Shown here piece by piece: positions 36,923 to 45,769 of a stretch of DNA of 64,000 nucleotides; position 1 is the stretch's first letter; every line of letters begins with the position of its first letter. Source of the DNA: Curvibacter sp. PD_MW3 (GTDB taxonomy: Bacteria; Pseudomonadota; Gammaproteobacteria; Burkholderiales; Burkholderiaceae_C); the NCBI GenBank assembly GCA_002633085.1, contig NSIV01000002.1, positions 293,602-357,601 of the forward strand. Reading direction: 5' to 3'. The position numbers and the translations under genes are program-made. The notes below the pieces were generated by a model that had not been told where the DNA came from, made no database searches, and worked only from the letters and a program-made list of their open reading frames with translations.

Positions 36923-37939
36923 ATGAGCACTGCCTACCCTCGCCTCCCCTACCCAGGCTCTCTCACCGATGTCGCGGGCATCGAAGTCGGCCATTTCACC
37001 GAGACGCGTCGCCCCACCGGCTGCAGCGTGGTGATAACACGCGATGGCGCGGTGGCCGGCGTCGATGTACGTGGTGCCGCGCCAGGCACGCGCGAAACAG
37101 ATTTATTGCAGCCTTCCAACCTGGTGGACAAGGTGCACGCCATAACGCTTTCAGGCGGCAGTGCCTGGGGACTGGACACCGCCAGCGGCGTGATGCGCTG
37201 GCTGGAAGACAAGCACATCGGCCTGAACACCGGCTATGGCCTGGTGCCCATCGTGCCGGCGGCCGTGGTGTTCGACCTTGGCGTCGGCGATGCCCGCATT
37301 CGCCCCGATGCGCAGGCCGGCTACCAGGCCTGCCTGGCGGCCAGCCGCCAGCCACCGGCACAAGGCAATGTGGGCGCTGGCACCGGCGCCCTGGTCGGCA
37401 AACTGTTCGGCATGCCGCGTGCCATGAAGGGCGGCATCGGCACCGCCTCACTCTGTGTGGAAGGCATCACGGTGGCGGCGCTCATTGTCTGCAATGCGGT
37501 GGGCGATGTGATCGATCCGACCACAGGGCAAGTCATGGCAGGTGCGCGCACCCCCGATGGCAAGGCGCTGCTGGGCAGCCGCGATGCGATGGTGAAAGGC
37601 GAGTTGCCGCAGAACCTGCTGGCCGGCACCAACACCACCATCGGCGTGGTGGCCACCGATGCCGTATTGACCAAGCCGCAGGCGCTGCGCCTGGCGCAGG
37701 TCAGCCATGACGGCTTGGCGCGTGCCATCAACCCGGTGCACACCATGCTCGACGGCGACACCTTGTTTGCACTGGCCACCGGCCAAAGCGGCAAGGGTGC
37801 CAGCATGTTGTTGCTGGCAACACTGGCCGCCGAAGTCACGGCGCGCGCCGTGGTCAACGCGGTGTGGGCTGCGCAGGGCATCACCGTCGGTGCGCAGCGT
37901 TGGCCGGCAGTGGCCGACCTCACCAACCCGACGACCTGA
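36923..37939 (+). CDS. P1-family self-processing peptidase (DmpA / L-aminopeptidase D-esterase type)
   Basis: 338-residue Ntn-hydrolase of the P1 family. Hallmarks: ITDVAGIEVGHF-like LTDVAGIEVGHF at the start, AAPGTRETDLL, HAITLSGGSAWGLDTASGV, and the autocleavage region GTNTTIGVVATDAVL, where cleavage before the threonine frees the nucleophile. Members cleave N-terminal or beta-amino-acid peptides. No signal peptide. Followed after 19 bp by the TAXI receptor. Confidence 0.9.
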   Translation: MSTAYPRLPYPGSLTDVAGIEVGHFTETRRPTGCSVVITRDGAVAGVDVRGAAPGTRETDLLQPSNLVDKVHAITLSGGSAWGLDTASGVMRWLEDKHIGLNTGYGLVPIVPAAVVFDLGVGDARIRPDAQAGYQACLAASRQPPAQGNVGAGTGALVGKLFGMPRAMKGGIGTASLCVEGITVAALIVCNAVGDVIDPTTGQVMAGARTPDGKALLGSRDAMVKGELPQNLLAGTNTTIGVVATDAVLTKPQALRLAQVSHDGLARAINPVHTMLDGDTLFALATGQSGKGASMLLLATLAAEVTARAVVNAVWAAQGITVGAQRWPAVADLTNPTT

Positions 37940-37958
37940 CGAAACGACGCCCAGAGCC

Positions 37959-39284
37959 ATGCCCCAAACCGTTCGCTACACCCTGCTGTCGTTGCGCGAC
38001 ATGCTGATCTCGGCCAGCCCGTTCACGCTGCTGGCCGTCGGTCTGCTGGTACTGGCCTACTGGTGGCTCGACCCGATGCCGCCCAGGCACCTGACGCTGG
38101 CCACCGGTCCGGCGCAAAGCGCGTATGCCGAGATCGGCAAACGCTATGCCAGCGTTTTGGCTGAGCATGGCATTGAAGTACGGTTGCTGCCCAGCGAAGG
38201 CGCCGCGCAAAACCTGCAGTGGCTGCGTGAGGGCAAGGCTGACTTCGGCTTTGTCCAGGGCGGTAGTGACGAGCTGGCCGCTCAACAGGAACACGGCATG
38301 GAGTCGCTGGGCAGCCTGTTTGTCGAGCCGGTATGGCTGTTCTACCGCGAGGCGTCGGCACGCAAGGTGACACCGGATGCCACGCTCAACACTCTGGGCC
38401 AGCTCAAAGGCCTGCACGTCAATGTGGGCACTGAGGGCAGTGGCGTTCCCCGCCTGATGGCCAAGCTGTTCGAGGTCAACCGCATGGATGCCAAGACCCT
38501 GCGGATTTCGCAACTGGAACAAACCTCCGCCACGGTGGCGCTTCTCAACGGTGATCTCGATGCCTTGGTCTTCGCCTCGGCGCCGGAGTCGCTGATGGTG
38601 CAAATGCTGCTGCAGACACCAGGCATCAAGCTCATGAGTTTTGCGCAAAGCGAAGCCTATTCGCGTCGCTTTCCCTTTTTGAGCCCGGTTGACTTGCCGC
38701 AAGGTGTGGTGGATCTGGCCGGCAATGTGCCAGAGCAAACGGTGCGGCTGATCGCCACCACGACCACGCTGCTGGCACGCCCCCGTGTGCATTCGGCATT
38801 AAAGGAGTTGTTCTCGCAAGCCTCGCTCAAGCTGCATGGCAATGCCGGCTGGTTCAACCGCGCACACGAATTTCCCAGCGTGGCCAACCTGGAGTTTCCA
38901 CTGGCCAAGGAGGCTGAGCGCACCATCCGCAACGGTGTGCCGCTGCTGCAGCGCTACCTGCCCTTTTCGCTGGCGAACCTGGTGGAGCGCATGTGGCTGG
39001 CACTAGGCATCATCATTGCCCTGCTGCTGCCGCTGAGTCGCATCGTGCCGCCGCTGTACGAGTTCCGGATCCGTTCACGGGTGTTTCGCTGGTATGGCCA
39101 GTTGCGCGCGATTGAGGAGCGACTGGACAGCACGCATCCCGAATCCAGACAGGAATTGCTGGATGAACTCAAACAATTGGAAGCACGGGTAGAAAAAATC
39201 GCGGTGCCGCTGTCGTATACCGATGAGCTATACGCCCTGCGCAATCACATCGAGTTGGTGCAGCGCAGGCTGCAGACCGTCTGA
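37959..39284 (+). CDS. TAXI-family TRAP transporter solute-binding protein, membrane-anchored
   Basis: 441-residue TAXI receptor. One N-terminal helix (about 18-38) anchors it; the periplasmic domain has LTLATGP, EGAAQNLQWLREGKADFGFVQGG and VNVGTEGSGVPRLM, typical of TAXI proteins that present glutamate-like or other ligands to TRAP permeases. Unusually it carries a second C-terminal helix (about 345-365) and a cytosolic coiled-coil-like tail. No TRAP membrane subunit is nearby, so it may be a receptor for signalling or for a distant permease. It shares an operon with the P1 peptidase. Confidence 0.85.
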   Translation: MPQTVRYTLLSLRDMLISASPFTLLAVGLLVLAYWWLDPMPPRHLTLATGPAQSAYAEIGKRYASVLAEHGIEVRLLPSEGAAQNLQWLREGKADFGFVQGGSDELAAQQEHGMESLGSLFVEPVWLFYREASARKVTPDATLNTLGQLKGLHVNVGTEGSGVPRLMAKLFEVNRMDAKTLRISQLEQTSATVALLNGDLDALVFASAPESLMVQMLLQTPGIKLMSFAQSEAYSRRFPFLSPVDLPQGVVDLAGNVPEQTVRLIATTTTLLARPRVHSALKELFSQASLKLHGNAGWFNRAHEFPSVANLEFPLAKEAERTIRNGVPLLQRYLPFSLANLVERMWLALGIIIALLLPLSRIVPPLYEFRIRSRVFRWYGQLRAIEERLDSTHPESRQELLDELKQLEARVEKIAVPLSYTDELYALRNHIELVQRRLQTV

Positions 39285-39338
39285 AGACAACCTTGCGTTG
39301 TTCACGACCCGACGCCGCTGGCGCCGAGTCCTGACACC

Positions 39339-39369
39339 CCCGGGCCTGCCGGCCCGGGTGATGGTTTTT
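39339..39369 (+). terminator. terminator between TAXI gene and ettA
   Basis: Stem CCCGGGCC / GGCCCGGG (39339-39346 and 39351-39358) with a TGCC loop, followed by GTGATGG and TTTTT on the plus strand. It ends the plus-strand P1/TAXI transcript and abuts the ettA stop from the other side. Confidence 0.6.
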
Positions 39370-41029
39370 ACTTGAGGGCCTTGAAGCGCACGCGGTGCGG
39401 CTTGGCGCCTTCTTCACCCAGACGCTTCTTCTTGTCGGCCTCGTACTCCTGGTAGTTGCCGTCGAAGAAGGTCCACTGGCTGTCGCCTTCGGCGGCCAGG
39501 ATGTGGGTACAGATGCGGTCGAGGAACCAGCGGTCGTGGCTGATGACCATGACCGAACCGGCGAACTCCAGCAAGGCATCTTCCAGCGCGCGCAAGGTTT
39601 CCACGTCGAGGTCGTTGGAGGGCTCGTCCAGCAGCAGCACGTTGCCGCCGGCAATCAGGGTCTTGGCCAAGTGCAGACGACCGCGCTCACCACCCGACAG
39701 CGTGCCGACCCGCTTCTGCTGGTCGCCACCGTTGAAGTTGAAGCGGCCGCAGTAGGCGCGGCTGGCCATCTGGAACTTGCCCACGGTCAGGATGTCGAGG
39801 CCGCCGGAGACGTCTTCCCACACGGTTTTCTCGTTCGCCAGGTCGTCACGGGTCTGGTCGACGAAGGCCATCTTCACCGTCTGGCCAATCTTGACTTCAC
39901 CGCTGTCCGGTGTTTCCTTGCCGGCGATCATCTTGAACAGGGTCGATTTACCGGCGCCGTTGGGACCGATGATGCCGACGATGGCGCCCGCGGGCACCTT
40001 GAAGCTCAGGTTGTCGATCAGCAGGCGGTCACCAAAGGACTTGCTGACGTTCTTGAACTCGATGACTTCATTGCCCAGGCGGTCGGCCACGGGAATGAAG
40101 ATTTCCTGTGTCTCGTTGCGCTTCTGGTATTCGAAATCGGACAGTTCCTCGAAGCGGGCCAGACGGGCCTTGCTCTTGGCTTGGCGCGCCTTGGGGTTCT
40201 GGCGCGACCATTCCAGTTCTTTCTTCAGCGCCTTGGCGCGGGACTCTTCGCCCTTCTGTTCCTGCTCCAGGCGGGCCTGCTTCTGCTGCAGCCATTCGCT
40301 GTAGTTGCCCTTGTAGGGAATGCCGGAACCGCGGTCCATTTCCAGAATCCATTCGGCCGCGTTGTCCAGGAAGTAGCGGTCGTGGGTGATGGCCACCACG
40401 GTGCCGGAGTAACGCTGCAAGAACTGCTCCAGCCAGTCCACCGATTCGGCGTCCAAGTGGTTGGTCGGCTCGTCGAGCAATAGCATGTCGGGCTTGGACA
40501 GCAGCAGGCGGCACAGCGCCACGCGGCGCTTCTCACCGCCGGAGAGCTTGCCGATGACGGCGTCCCAGGGCGGCAGGCGCAGCGCGTCGGCGGCAATTTC
40601 CAGCTGGTGCTCGCCGCCATCACCGGCGGTGGCGATGATGGCTTCGAGCTTGGCCTGCTCGGCGGCCAGGGCGTCAAAGTCGGCGTTCTCGTCCGCGTAG
40701 GCAGCGTAGACCTCTTCCAGCCGCGCCTGCGCAGCCTTGGACTCACCCATGCCGCCTTCGACGGCCTGGCGCACGGTCTCGTTCGGGTCGAGCTGCGGCT
40801 CCTGCGGCAGGTAACCGATCTTCAGGCCGGCCATGGGAATGGCCTCGCCCTCGAATTCCTTGTCGACGCCGGCCATGATCTTGAGCAGCGTGGACTTGCC
40901 CGAGCCGTTGAGGCCGAGCACGCCAATCTTGGCACCAGGGAAGAAGCTCAAGGAAATGTCCTTGAGGATGTGACGCTTCGGCGGCACGATCTTGCCGAGG
41001 CGGTTCATGGAAAAGACGTATTGAGCCAT
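39368..41029 (-). CDS. ettA: energy-dependent translational throttle protein EttA (ABC-F)
   Basis: 553-residue soluble ABC-F ATPase that binds the ribosomal E site and throttles translation by ADP/ATP ratio. Two ABC domains with Walker A GLNGSGKST and GPNGAGKST, signatures LSGGEKRR and LSGGERGR, and Walker B LLLDEPTNHLD and LLLDEPSNDLD; the linker between them carries the basic arm (KQARLEQEQKGEESRAKALKKELEW). Length and motifs match E. coli EttA. A GC-rich inverted repeat lies just upstream. Confidence 0.95.
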   Translation of the reverse strand: MAQYVFSMNRLGKIVPPKRHILKDISLSFFPGAKIGVLGLNGSGKSTLLKIMAGVDKEFEGEAIPMAGLKIGYLPQEPQLDPNETVRQAVEGGMGESKAAQARLEEVYAAYADENADFDALAAEQAKLEAIIATAGDGGEHQLEIAADALRLPPWDAVIGKLSGGEKRRVALCRLLLSKPDMLLLDEPTNHLDAESVDWLEQFLQRYSGTVVAITHDRYFLDNAAEWILEMDRGSGIPYKGNYSEWLQQKQARLEQEQKGEESRAKALKKELEWSRQNPKARQAKSKARLARFEELSDFEYQKRNETQEIFIPVADRLGNEVIEFKNVSKSFGDRLLIDNLSFKVPAGAIVGIIGPNGAGKSTLFKMIAGKETPDSGEVKIGQTVKMAFVDQTRDDLANEKTVWEDVSGGLDILTVGKFQMASRAYCGRFNFNGGDQQKRVGTLSGGERGRLHLAKTLIAGGNVLLLDEPSNDLDVETLRALEDALLEFAGSVMVISHDRWFLDRICTHILAAEGDSQWTFFDGNYQEYEADKKKRLGEEGAKPHRVRFKALK

Positions 41030-41043
41030 CTAGTAATAGTTCT

Positions 41044-41074
41044 GCGGGGGGATAAAACCCGTATTATCCCCCGC
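41044..41074. other. inverted repeat in the leader of ettA
   Basis: Arms GCGGGGGGATAA (41044-41055) and TTATCCCCCGC (41064-41074) flank an 8-nt loop. On the minus strand the right arm contains GATAAT, a good -10 hexamer, so the repeat may overlap the ettA promoter and first transcribed bases. It could be an operator or, as RNA, a weak terminator of the upstream DUF1631 gene. Confidence 0.35.
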
Positions 41075-41102
41075 CGGCCCATTTGGCGCAGCCCCGCCCG
41101 GC

Positions 41103-43364
41103 CTAAGCGTCGTCTGCGCCCTGTGCCTGTTCGTTGCGCAACGCGGCCTGGGCCACGGCGTCCAGCGCATGGTCGACCACATGGCCGTCAGATACGACGC
41201 GGATCAGGCCCCGGTTGCGCAACCGGTCCATGGTGCGACGGGTCATGGAATGCGCCAGCCCCTTGACCGAGGTGAACATGAAAAGCGTGCGGTGCGGGCT
41301 GGTCCAAGTCAGTTGGGCGCGCACCCACGCCTCGCCCAGCATCAGCTCGACCCAAGCTCCCACCGTCAGGTCGGCTACTCGCCAGTCATGCGCCAACACC
41401 CCCACCGGGCTGGGTGGCACCACATCGTCTTCGGGCAGGTAGCCGGCTTCGCTGGCCTCGTCCTCCGCCACCCAGAAGCCTTCGTCGGCCGCCTCCTCGG
41501 GAAGCTCGCTGCGCCGGCTCTCGGCATCGGCCTCAGCTGCCGCGTCTATCTCCGGAGCCTCTTCCTGCGCCGGCGCCGGCATGGTGGCTGGATTGACCGG
41601 CGCCGTGGGGGTCTCCACCGGAACCTTGCCCGCTGCCTTGGGCGACGGACTTGCCAAGGCCTGCTCATGCAGGGCAATCAGATCGTCCAGAAACTGTGCA
41701 ATGCGATCTTCCGGGTAGCGGATGCTCTGCAAGCCCTGGCGCAGCTTTTCCAGCAACGTGGGCACCAGCTGCGCCAGCCGGGCCCGGTTGCGCCGTGCCT
41801 GGTGCACCTGCACGCTCCAGACCAGATCGTCCACCAGCGCCAGATACCCCTCGGCATCCTCGCTGCCGCCGGCACTGGCCAGTTGCGACTCGGCCACCAC
41901 TTGCGCCCAGGGACCGCAAACAAAGTGGGCCACGCGTTCCGGCACCGGCTGCGAATGCAGCTGGCTCTCGAAGCCGGCGGCCAGCCGTTGTGCCAGCAGG
42001 TTGCGTTGCTCCGCGTGCAGCAAGGCACGTGCTGCTTCCACCTGCCGCGGCAACTGCCCCGCACCCGCCTGTGCCCACTGCGCCTGCAGCGCGTGCAACG
42101 CCCGTGCGAAGTCTTCACTCGCCCCTTGACTGGCTGCCAGTTCGCGCACCGACATGGCCACCGACTGGAAAAAGGCATCGAAGCCTTCGTCGCTTTCGCT
42201 CAGATACGCCAGACTGCGGTGGGTCAGCTTGTCCAGCAATTGACGTGCTGGGTGCTTTCGGTCATTGAAAAAACGCGGATCGGACTGCGCCAGTTGGAGC
42301 AACACTGGCTCCAGCCGCTGGACCTGACCGCGGATCGCCGGCAGCAGGCGCTGGTCCTGGGCAAGGTTGTCGAGCATCAGGCGCACCACCTCTTCGCCCA
42401 GTTGGCGCCCCAGCTGCGGGCCACGGCCCGCCCCTGCTGAGTGCTTGTCGTGCGCTGCCGGCGTGGCCACAGGCGCCCGTTGGCTCAAGCGTTTCATGAG
42501 GGGCTCGACCATCTGCATTTCTTCGAGCGCTTCCAGCGGTGTGGGCACGGTGTGGGGGAACTCCAGTGCCCGACTGTCCGCGCCGTTTTTTTCTGCCGTG
42601 TCGTCCAGCTCACCCGACAGCAGGCGGCGCAGCTTGCGCAGCGTCAGCATGGTGCGGCTCACCGGGTTGTCGCTTTTCTTGCGGCGCCCTGCCGTCGCAT
42701 GTGCCGTGCCCACCGGCTCGATGCCGTGCGAACGCAACCAGTCGAACAACTCCTTGTACAGGCGATGCAGGCTGGCCCCCATGAAACCAGCGGCCGGAGT
42801 GATCAGCCCGATGCGGGCCTGCTCGTCGGGTACATGCTGCCGCAGGGTTTCGCGCAAGGCACGAGCAAAGGCCTCTGGCTTGAGCGGGTTCAGATGCGGC
42901 TGCACGGTCATCCAACCCAGCAGCCGGCTGATCAGCGCATGCAACTGCGGCAGCAGGTCATCAACGGCGAACTGGATCTCCTGCTGGGCCAACGCGAACT
43001 CGATATTGGCGTCGATCTGCTGCTCGTCAAGCAGTTGCAGGTCGTCAAAGCGCATGCTCGCTTCACGGGCGGAATCCTGCGCACCACTGTGGTAGATCGC
43101 CAGGCGCAACTGCACGCCAAATGTGGCACGCACGGCATCGAAGTCATGCCGCAACTGCGCCACCGCCGGTTGGCTGATCTGGCGGTAATTGATTTGTGCA
43201 ACCTTCGGCTTGGCCTGAACGGCTGTGCCCTCCAGTCCTTTGAGGGCATCCTCGATCAGGACATCGGACTGCGCCAGCACGGCCTCAATGCAGTCCTGCA
43301 ATGAAGGGCGCGGACCGTTCGGATCGTCCGACACGCCGAGTCGCCGTATCAAGTGTTTCTTCAT
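41103..43364 (-). CDS. DUF1631 family protein
   Basis: 753-residue cytoplasmic protein of the DUF1631 family, widespread in beta- and gammaproteobacteria and of unknown function. It starts with a helical block beginning SLQDCIEAVLAQSDVLIED and has a low-complexity acidic/Pro-Ala stretch at about 575-635 before a C-terminal domain (VGAWVELMLGEAWVRAQLTW). The start at 43364 was chosen from family length; the frame is open to 43448. It is divergent from rhlE across 328 bp and upstream of ettA, possibly co-transcribed. Confidence 0.82.
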   Translation of the reverse strand: MKKHLIRRLGVSDDPNGPRPSLQDCIEAVLAQSDVLIEDALKGLEGTAVQAKPKVAQINYRQISQPAVAQLRHDFDAVRATFGVQLRLAIYHSGAQDSAREASMRFDDLQLLDEQQIDANIEFALAQQEIQFAVDDLLPQLHALISRLLGWMTVQPHLNPLKPEAFARALRETLRQHVPDEQARIGLITPAAGFMGASLHRLYKELFDWLRSHGIEPVGTAHATAGRRKKSDNPVSRTMLTLRKLRRLLSGELDDTAEKNGADSRALEFPHTVPTPLEALEEMQMVEPLMKRLSQRAPVATPAAHDKHSAGAGRGPQLGRQLGEEVVRLMLDNLAQDQRLLPAIRGQVQRLEPVLLQLAQSDPRFFNDRKHPARQLLDKLTHRSLAYLSESDEGFDAFFQSVAMSVRELAASQGASEDFARALHALQAQWAQAGAGQLPRQVEAARALLHAEQRNLLAQRLAAGFESQLHSQPVPERVAHFVCGPWAQVVAESQLASAGGSEDAEGYLALVDDLVWSVQVHQARRNRARLAQLVPTLLEKLRQGLQSIRYPEDRIAQFLDDLIALHEQALASPSPKAAGKVPVETPTAPVNPATMPAPAQEEAPEIDAAAEADAESRRSELPEEAADEGFWVAEDEASEAGYLPEDDVVPPSPVGVLAHDWRVADLTVGAWVELMLGEAWVRAQLTWTSPHRTLFMFTSVKGLAHSMTRRTMDRLRNRGLIRVVSDGHVVDHALDAVAQAALRNEQAQGADDA

Positions 43365-43464
43365 CAACCAGGCTGTATTGCAGCCGGACCAGCCGGCGAT
43401 AGGCCAATTCTCCCAGTTGCAGGGCCGCACCGGCCTGCCGCGCAACAACTTGTTACCGCAGAGT

Positions 43465-43481
43465 CAAATTGAGCCAATTTG
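43465..43481. other. operator-like palindrome in the DUF1631/rhlE gap
   Basis: CAAATTG-AGC-CAATTTG, perfect 7-bp arms, in the middle of the only gene-free stretch above 300 bp (43365-43692) apart from 60713-61014. It could be the site of a divergently acting regulator. The same gap holds a GTTGATCAAC palindrome and a hairpin near rhlE; no gene is seen in it. Confidence 0.35.
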
Positions 43482-43634
43482 GACACCCGCCGACACAAAA
43501 GCCGGGAGCATGCGACAATACGGCCTGTTGCGGCGCTCCAGTTGCCCGCAACGCCAGCACCCTGCTGGTGGGCCCTCCGTTGATCAACTCATCGATCCGG
43601 CCTCTCTTTTGAATCCTATCTGCCTTTGACTGGC

Positions 43635-43652
43635 CAGGTGTTGCGACACCTG
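43635..43652 (+). other. hairpin in the rhlE leader
   Basis: CAGGTGT and ACACCTG pair exactly around a TGCG loop, 40 bp before the rhlE start. In RNA it would be a short stable stem in the 5' leader of a helicase gene; a regulatory role is only a possibility. Confidence 0.35.
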
Positions 43653-43692
43653 AACAGGCCGATATCCCTGCGCCCGGATGGGCGCCATCACC

Positions 43693-45366
43693 ATGAACTT
43701 TGAAGATCTGAAACTGGCTCCGGCCATTCTGAAGGCTGTGCGCGAGCAAGGCTACGAGACCCCCACCGCGATCCAGGCCCAGGCCATCCCGCTGGTGCTG
43801 GAAGGGCACGACCTGCTCGGCGGCGCCCAGACCGGCACCGGCAAGACGGCCGCTTTCACCCTGCCGCTGCTACATCGCCTGACCATGAGCCGCAGCGCTC
43901 AGAACAAATTTGGCGGAACCGGCATCCGTGCCCTGGTGCTGACCCCCACGCGCGAACTCGCCGCTCAGGTGGAAGAATCCGTGCAAGCCTACGGCAAGTA
44001 CCTGCAACTGACCTCCACCGTTGTCTTTGGTGGCGTCGGCATGAATCCGCAGATCAGTCGCCTCAAGAAGGGCGTCGACATCCTGGTGGCCACACCGGGC
44101 CGTCTGCTGGACCTGCAGCAACAAGGTTTCCTGGACCTGTCCACCGTGCAGATCCTGGTGCTGGACGAAGCCGACCGCATGCTCGACATGGGCTTCATCC
44201 ATGACGTGAAGAAAGTGCTGGCCTTGGTGCCGAAGGAAAAGCAGAGCCTGCTGTTCTCCGCCACCTTCAGCGACGAGATCCGCGACCTCGCCAACAGCCT
44301 GCTGAAGAACCCGCAAAGCGTGCAGGTCACGCCGCGCAACACCACGGTGCAACGCATCACCCAGGTCATCCATCCGGTGGGCCGCGGCAAGAAGAAAGCA
44401 CTGCTGGCGCACATCATCCAGCAGCACAACTGGAGCCAGGTGCTGGTGTTCACCCGCACCAAGTTCGGTGCCAACAGCGTGGCTGAATTCCTGGAAAAGA
44501 ACGGCATCACCGCCATGGCACTGCACGGCAACAAGAGCCAGAGCGCCCGCACCCAGGCGCTGGCCGGCTTCAAGAGCGGCACGATCCGCGCCCTGGTGGC
44601 CACCGACATTGCAGCACGTGGTATCGACATCGACGAACTGCCGCACGTGGTGAACTACGAGATCCCCAACGTCAGCGAAGACTATGTGCACCGCATCGGC
44701 CGTACCGGCCGTGCCGGCTCTGATGGCGCCGCCGTCAACCTGGTGTGCCTGGACGAAGAAGGTTTCATGGCCGACATCGAACGCTTCACCAAGCAGAAGA
44801 TCGAAGTGCAAGTGGTCGAGGGCTTCGGCCCCGAGCCGGGCGAGCGCGCCGAACCGATTGCCATGGGCCGCCAGACCATCTGGGGTGGTGCCGGCAAGCC
44901 GCCGAGCCGTGACGTCATGCAGGCCGCTGCCAAGGCCGCACGTACCGAGATGATGCAGCGCATCCGCGACAACAAGGCCGGCCAGGGCGAGCGCCCGGGT
45001 GGCGGCAACGGCGGCGGTGCCCGCAAGCCTGGTGGCAATGGCGGCGGCAAGCCGCGCAACCAGGGCGGTGGTCAACCCGGCAACCAGGGCGCCCGCAGTT
45101 CCCAGGGGCCGGGGCAAGGCCGACCAGCCCGCAACGACGAACCGCGCCAGAACGCGCAACGCCCGTCTGCCCAACCTGACCCGATGCGCACCAGCGTCGA
45201 CATGATGGCCGAGCGCGGCCGTCGTGGCGGTGGCGGCGGCTTCGGCGGTGGTGGTGGCCAGCGCAACCGCAGTGGCGGTGGTGGCGGTTACGGCGGCGGC
45301 AGTGGTGGTGGTTTCGGCGGTGGCCGCGGCCCCCGCAACTCCGGCGGCGGCTCCTACGGCCGCTAA
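43693..45366 (+). CDS. rhlE: DEAD-box RNA helicase RhlE
   Basis: 557-residue RNA helicase involved in ribosome assembly and RNA turnover. Q motif ([13 protein letters not shown]), Walker A AQTGTGKT, the DEAD box [12 protein letters not shown] and HRIGRTGR are all in place. After about residue 410 the tail becomes a low-complexity Gly/Arg/Asn region (repeated GGG, FGGG and YGGG), an RNA-binding extension also seen in related helicases. The start ATG 43693 (MNFEDLKL) fits homologues; ATG 43678 is also in frame. The leader holds the hairpin noted above. Confidence 0.93.
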   Translation: MNFEDLKLAPAILKAVREQGYETPTAIQAQAIPLVLEGHDLLGGAQTGTGKTAAFTLPLLHRLTMSRSAQNKFGGTGIRALVLTPTRELAAQVEESVQAYGKYLQLTSTVVFGGVGMNPQISRLKKGVDILVATPGRLLDLQQQGFLDLSTVQILVLDEADRMLDMGFIHDVKKVLALVPKEKQSLLFSATFSDEIRDLANSLLKNPQSVQVTPRNTTVQRITQVIHPVGRGKKKALLAHIIQQHNWSQVLVFTRTKFGANSVAEFLEKNGITAMALHGNKSQSARTQALAGFKSGTIRALVATDIAARGIDIDELPHVVNYEIPNVSEDYVHRIGRTGRAGSDGAAVNLVCLDEEGFMADIERFTKQKIEVQVVEGFGPEPGERAEPIAMGRQTIWGGAGKPPSRDVMQAAAKAARTEMMQRIRDNKAGQGERPGGGNGGGARKPGGNGGGKPRNQGGGQPGNQGARSSQGPGQGRPARNDEPRQNAQRPSAQPDPMRTSVDMMAERGRRGGGGGFGGGGGQRNRSGGGGGYGGGSGGGFGGGRGPRNSGGGSYGR

Positions 45367-45379
45367 GCCACAACGTACC

Positions 45380-45399
45380 GCGGGCAGGAATCTGCCCGC
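45380..45399. terminator. bidirectional hairpin between rhlE and DUF2789 gene
   Basis: GCGGGCAG and CTGCCCGC form an 8-bp stem with a GAAT loop, between convergent genes and 13 bp after the rhlE stop. There is no T run on either side, so it may be a weak terminator or transcript-stabilising end. Confidence 0.5.
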
Positions 45400-45417
45400 T
45401 GCGTAGAACAACTATCG

Positions 45418-45654
45418 CTAGCGTTTCTGGCTCAGCAGCATGGCCAAGCCATCGGCCGCTGCCACCCAATCCGAATCGTTCTCCAAGGCCTCGCGCAGGA
45501 ACTGCGCTTGCGCCTTGCTCCAGAACGAGGCATCGACCAGCTTCATGCCCCCCTCCAGTCGATGCGTGGCCAGAAAGGCATTCAGGCCTGCCGCGTCGCT
45601 GGCAAGTCCCAGTTGAGACAACAAGCTGTTCAAGTCATGACGACTGGTATCCAT
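45418..45654 (-). CDS. DUF2789 family small protein
   Basis: 78-residue cytoplasmic protein matching the DUF2789 pattern ([46 protein letters not shown]). Function unknown; mostly helical. The start ATG 45654 is divergent from fumC across 115 bp, where a TTTAAT -10-like element is seen but no operator stands out. Confidence 0.85.
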   Translation of the reverse strand: MDTSRHDLNSLLSQLGLASDAAGLNAFLATHRLEGGMKLVDASFWSKAQAQFLREALENDSDWVAAADGLAMLLSQKR

Positions 45655-45769
45655 GGCGGACTCCTGCGGCACGGGCACATGGCCGGCCTTTCTGCAGTTT
45701 AATGATTCCTGCCGACGGGTAAAGCCAGCTTGGGTTGACGGCCCGGTCCGCAACAGGAAGGGGCTCGAC

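Noticed and set aside
43870-45411. Long minus-strand open frame opposite rhlE
   Set aside because: Low-complexity Ala/His/Thr product typical of antisense to a Gly/Arg-rich gene; rhlE is clear on the plus strand.
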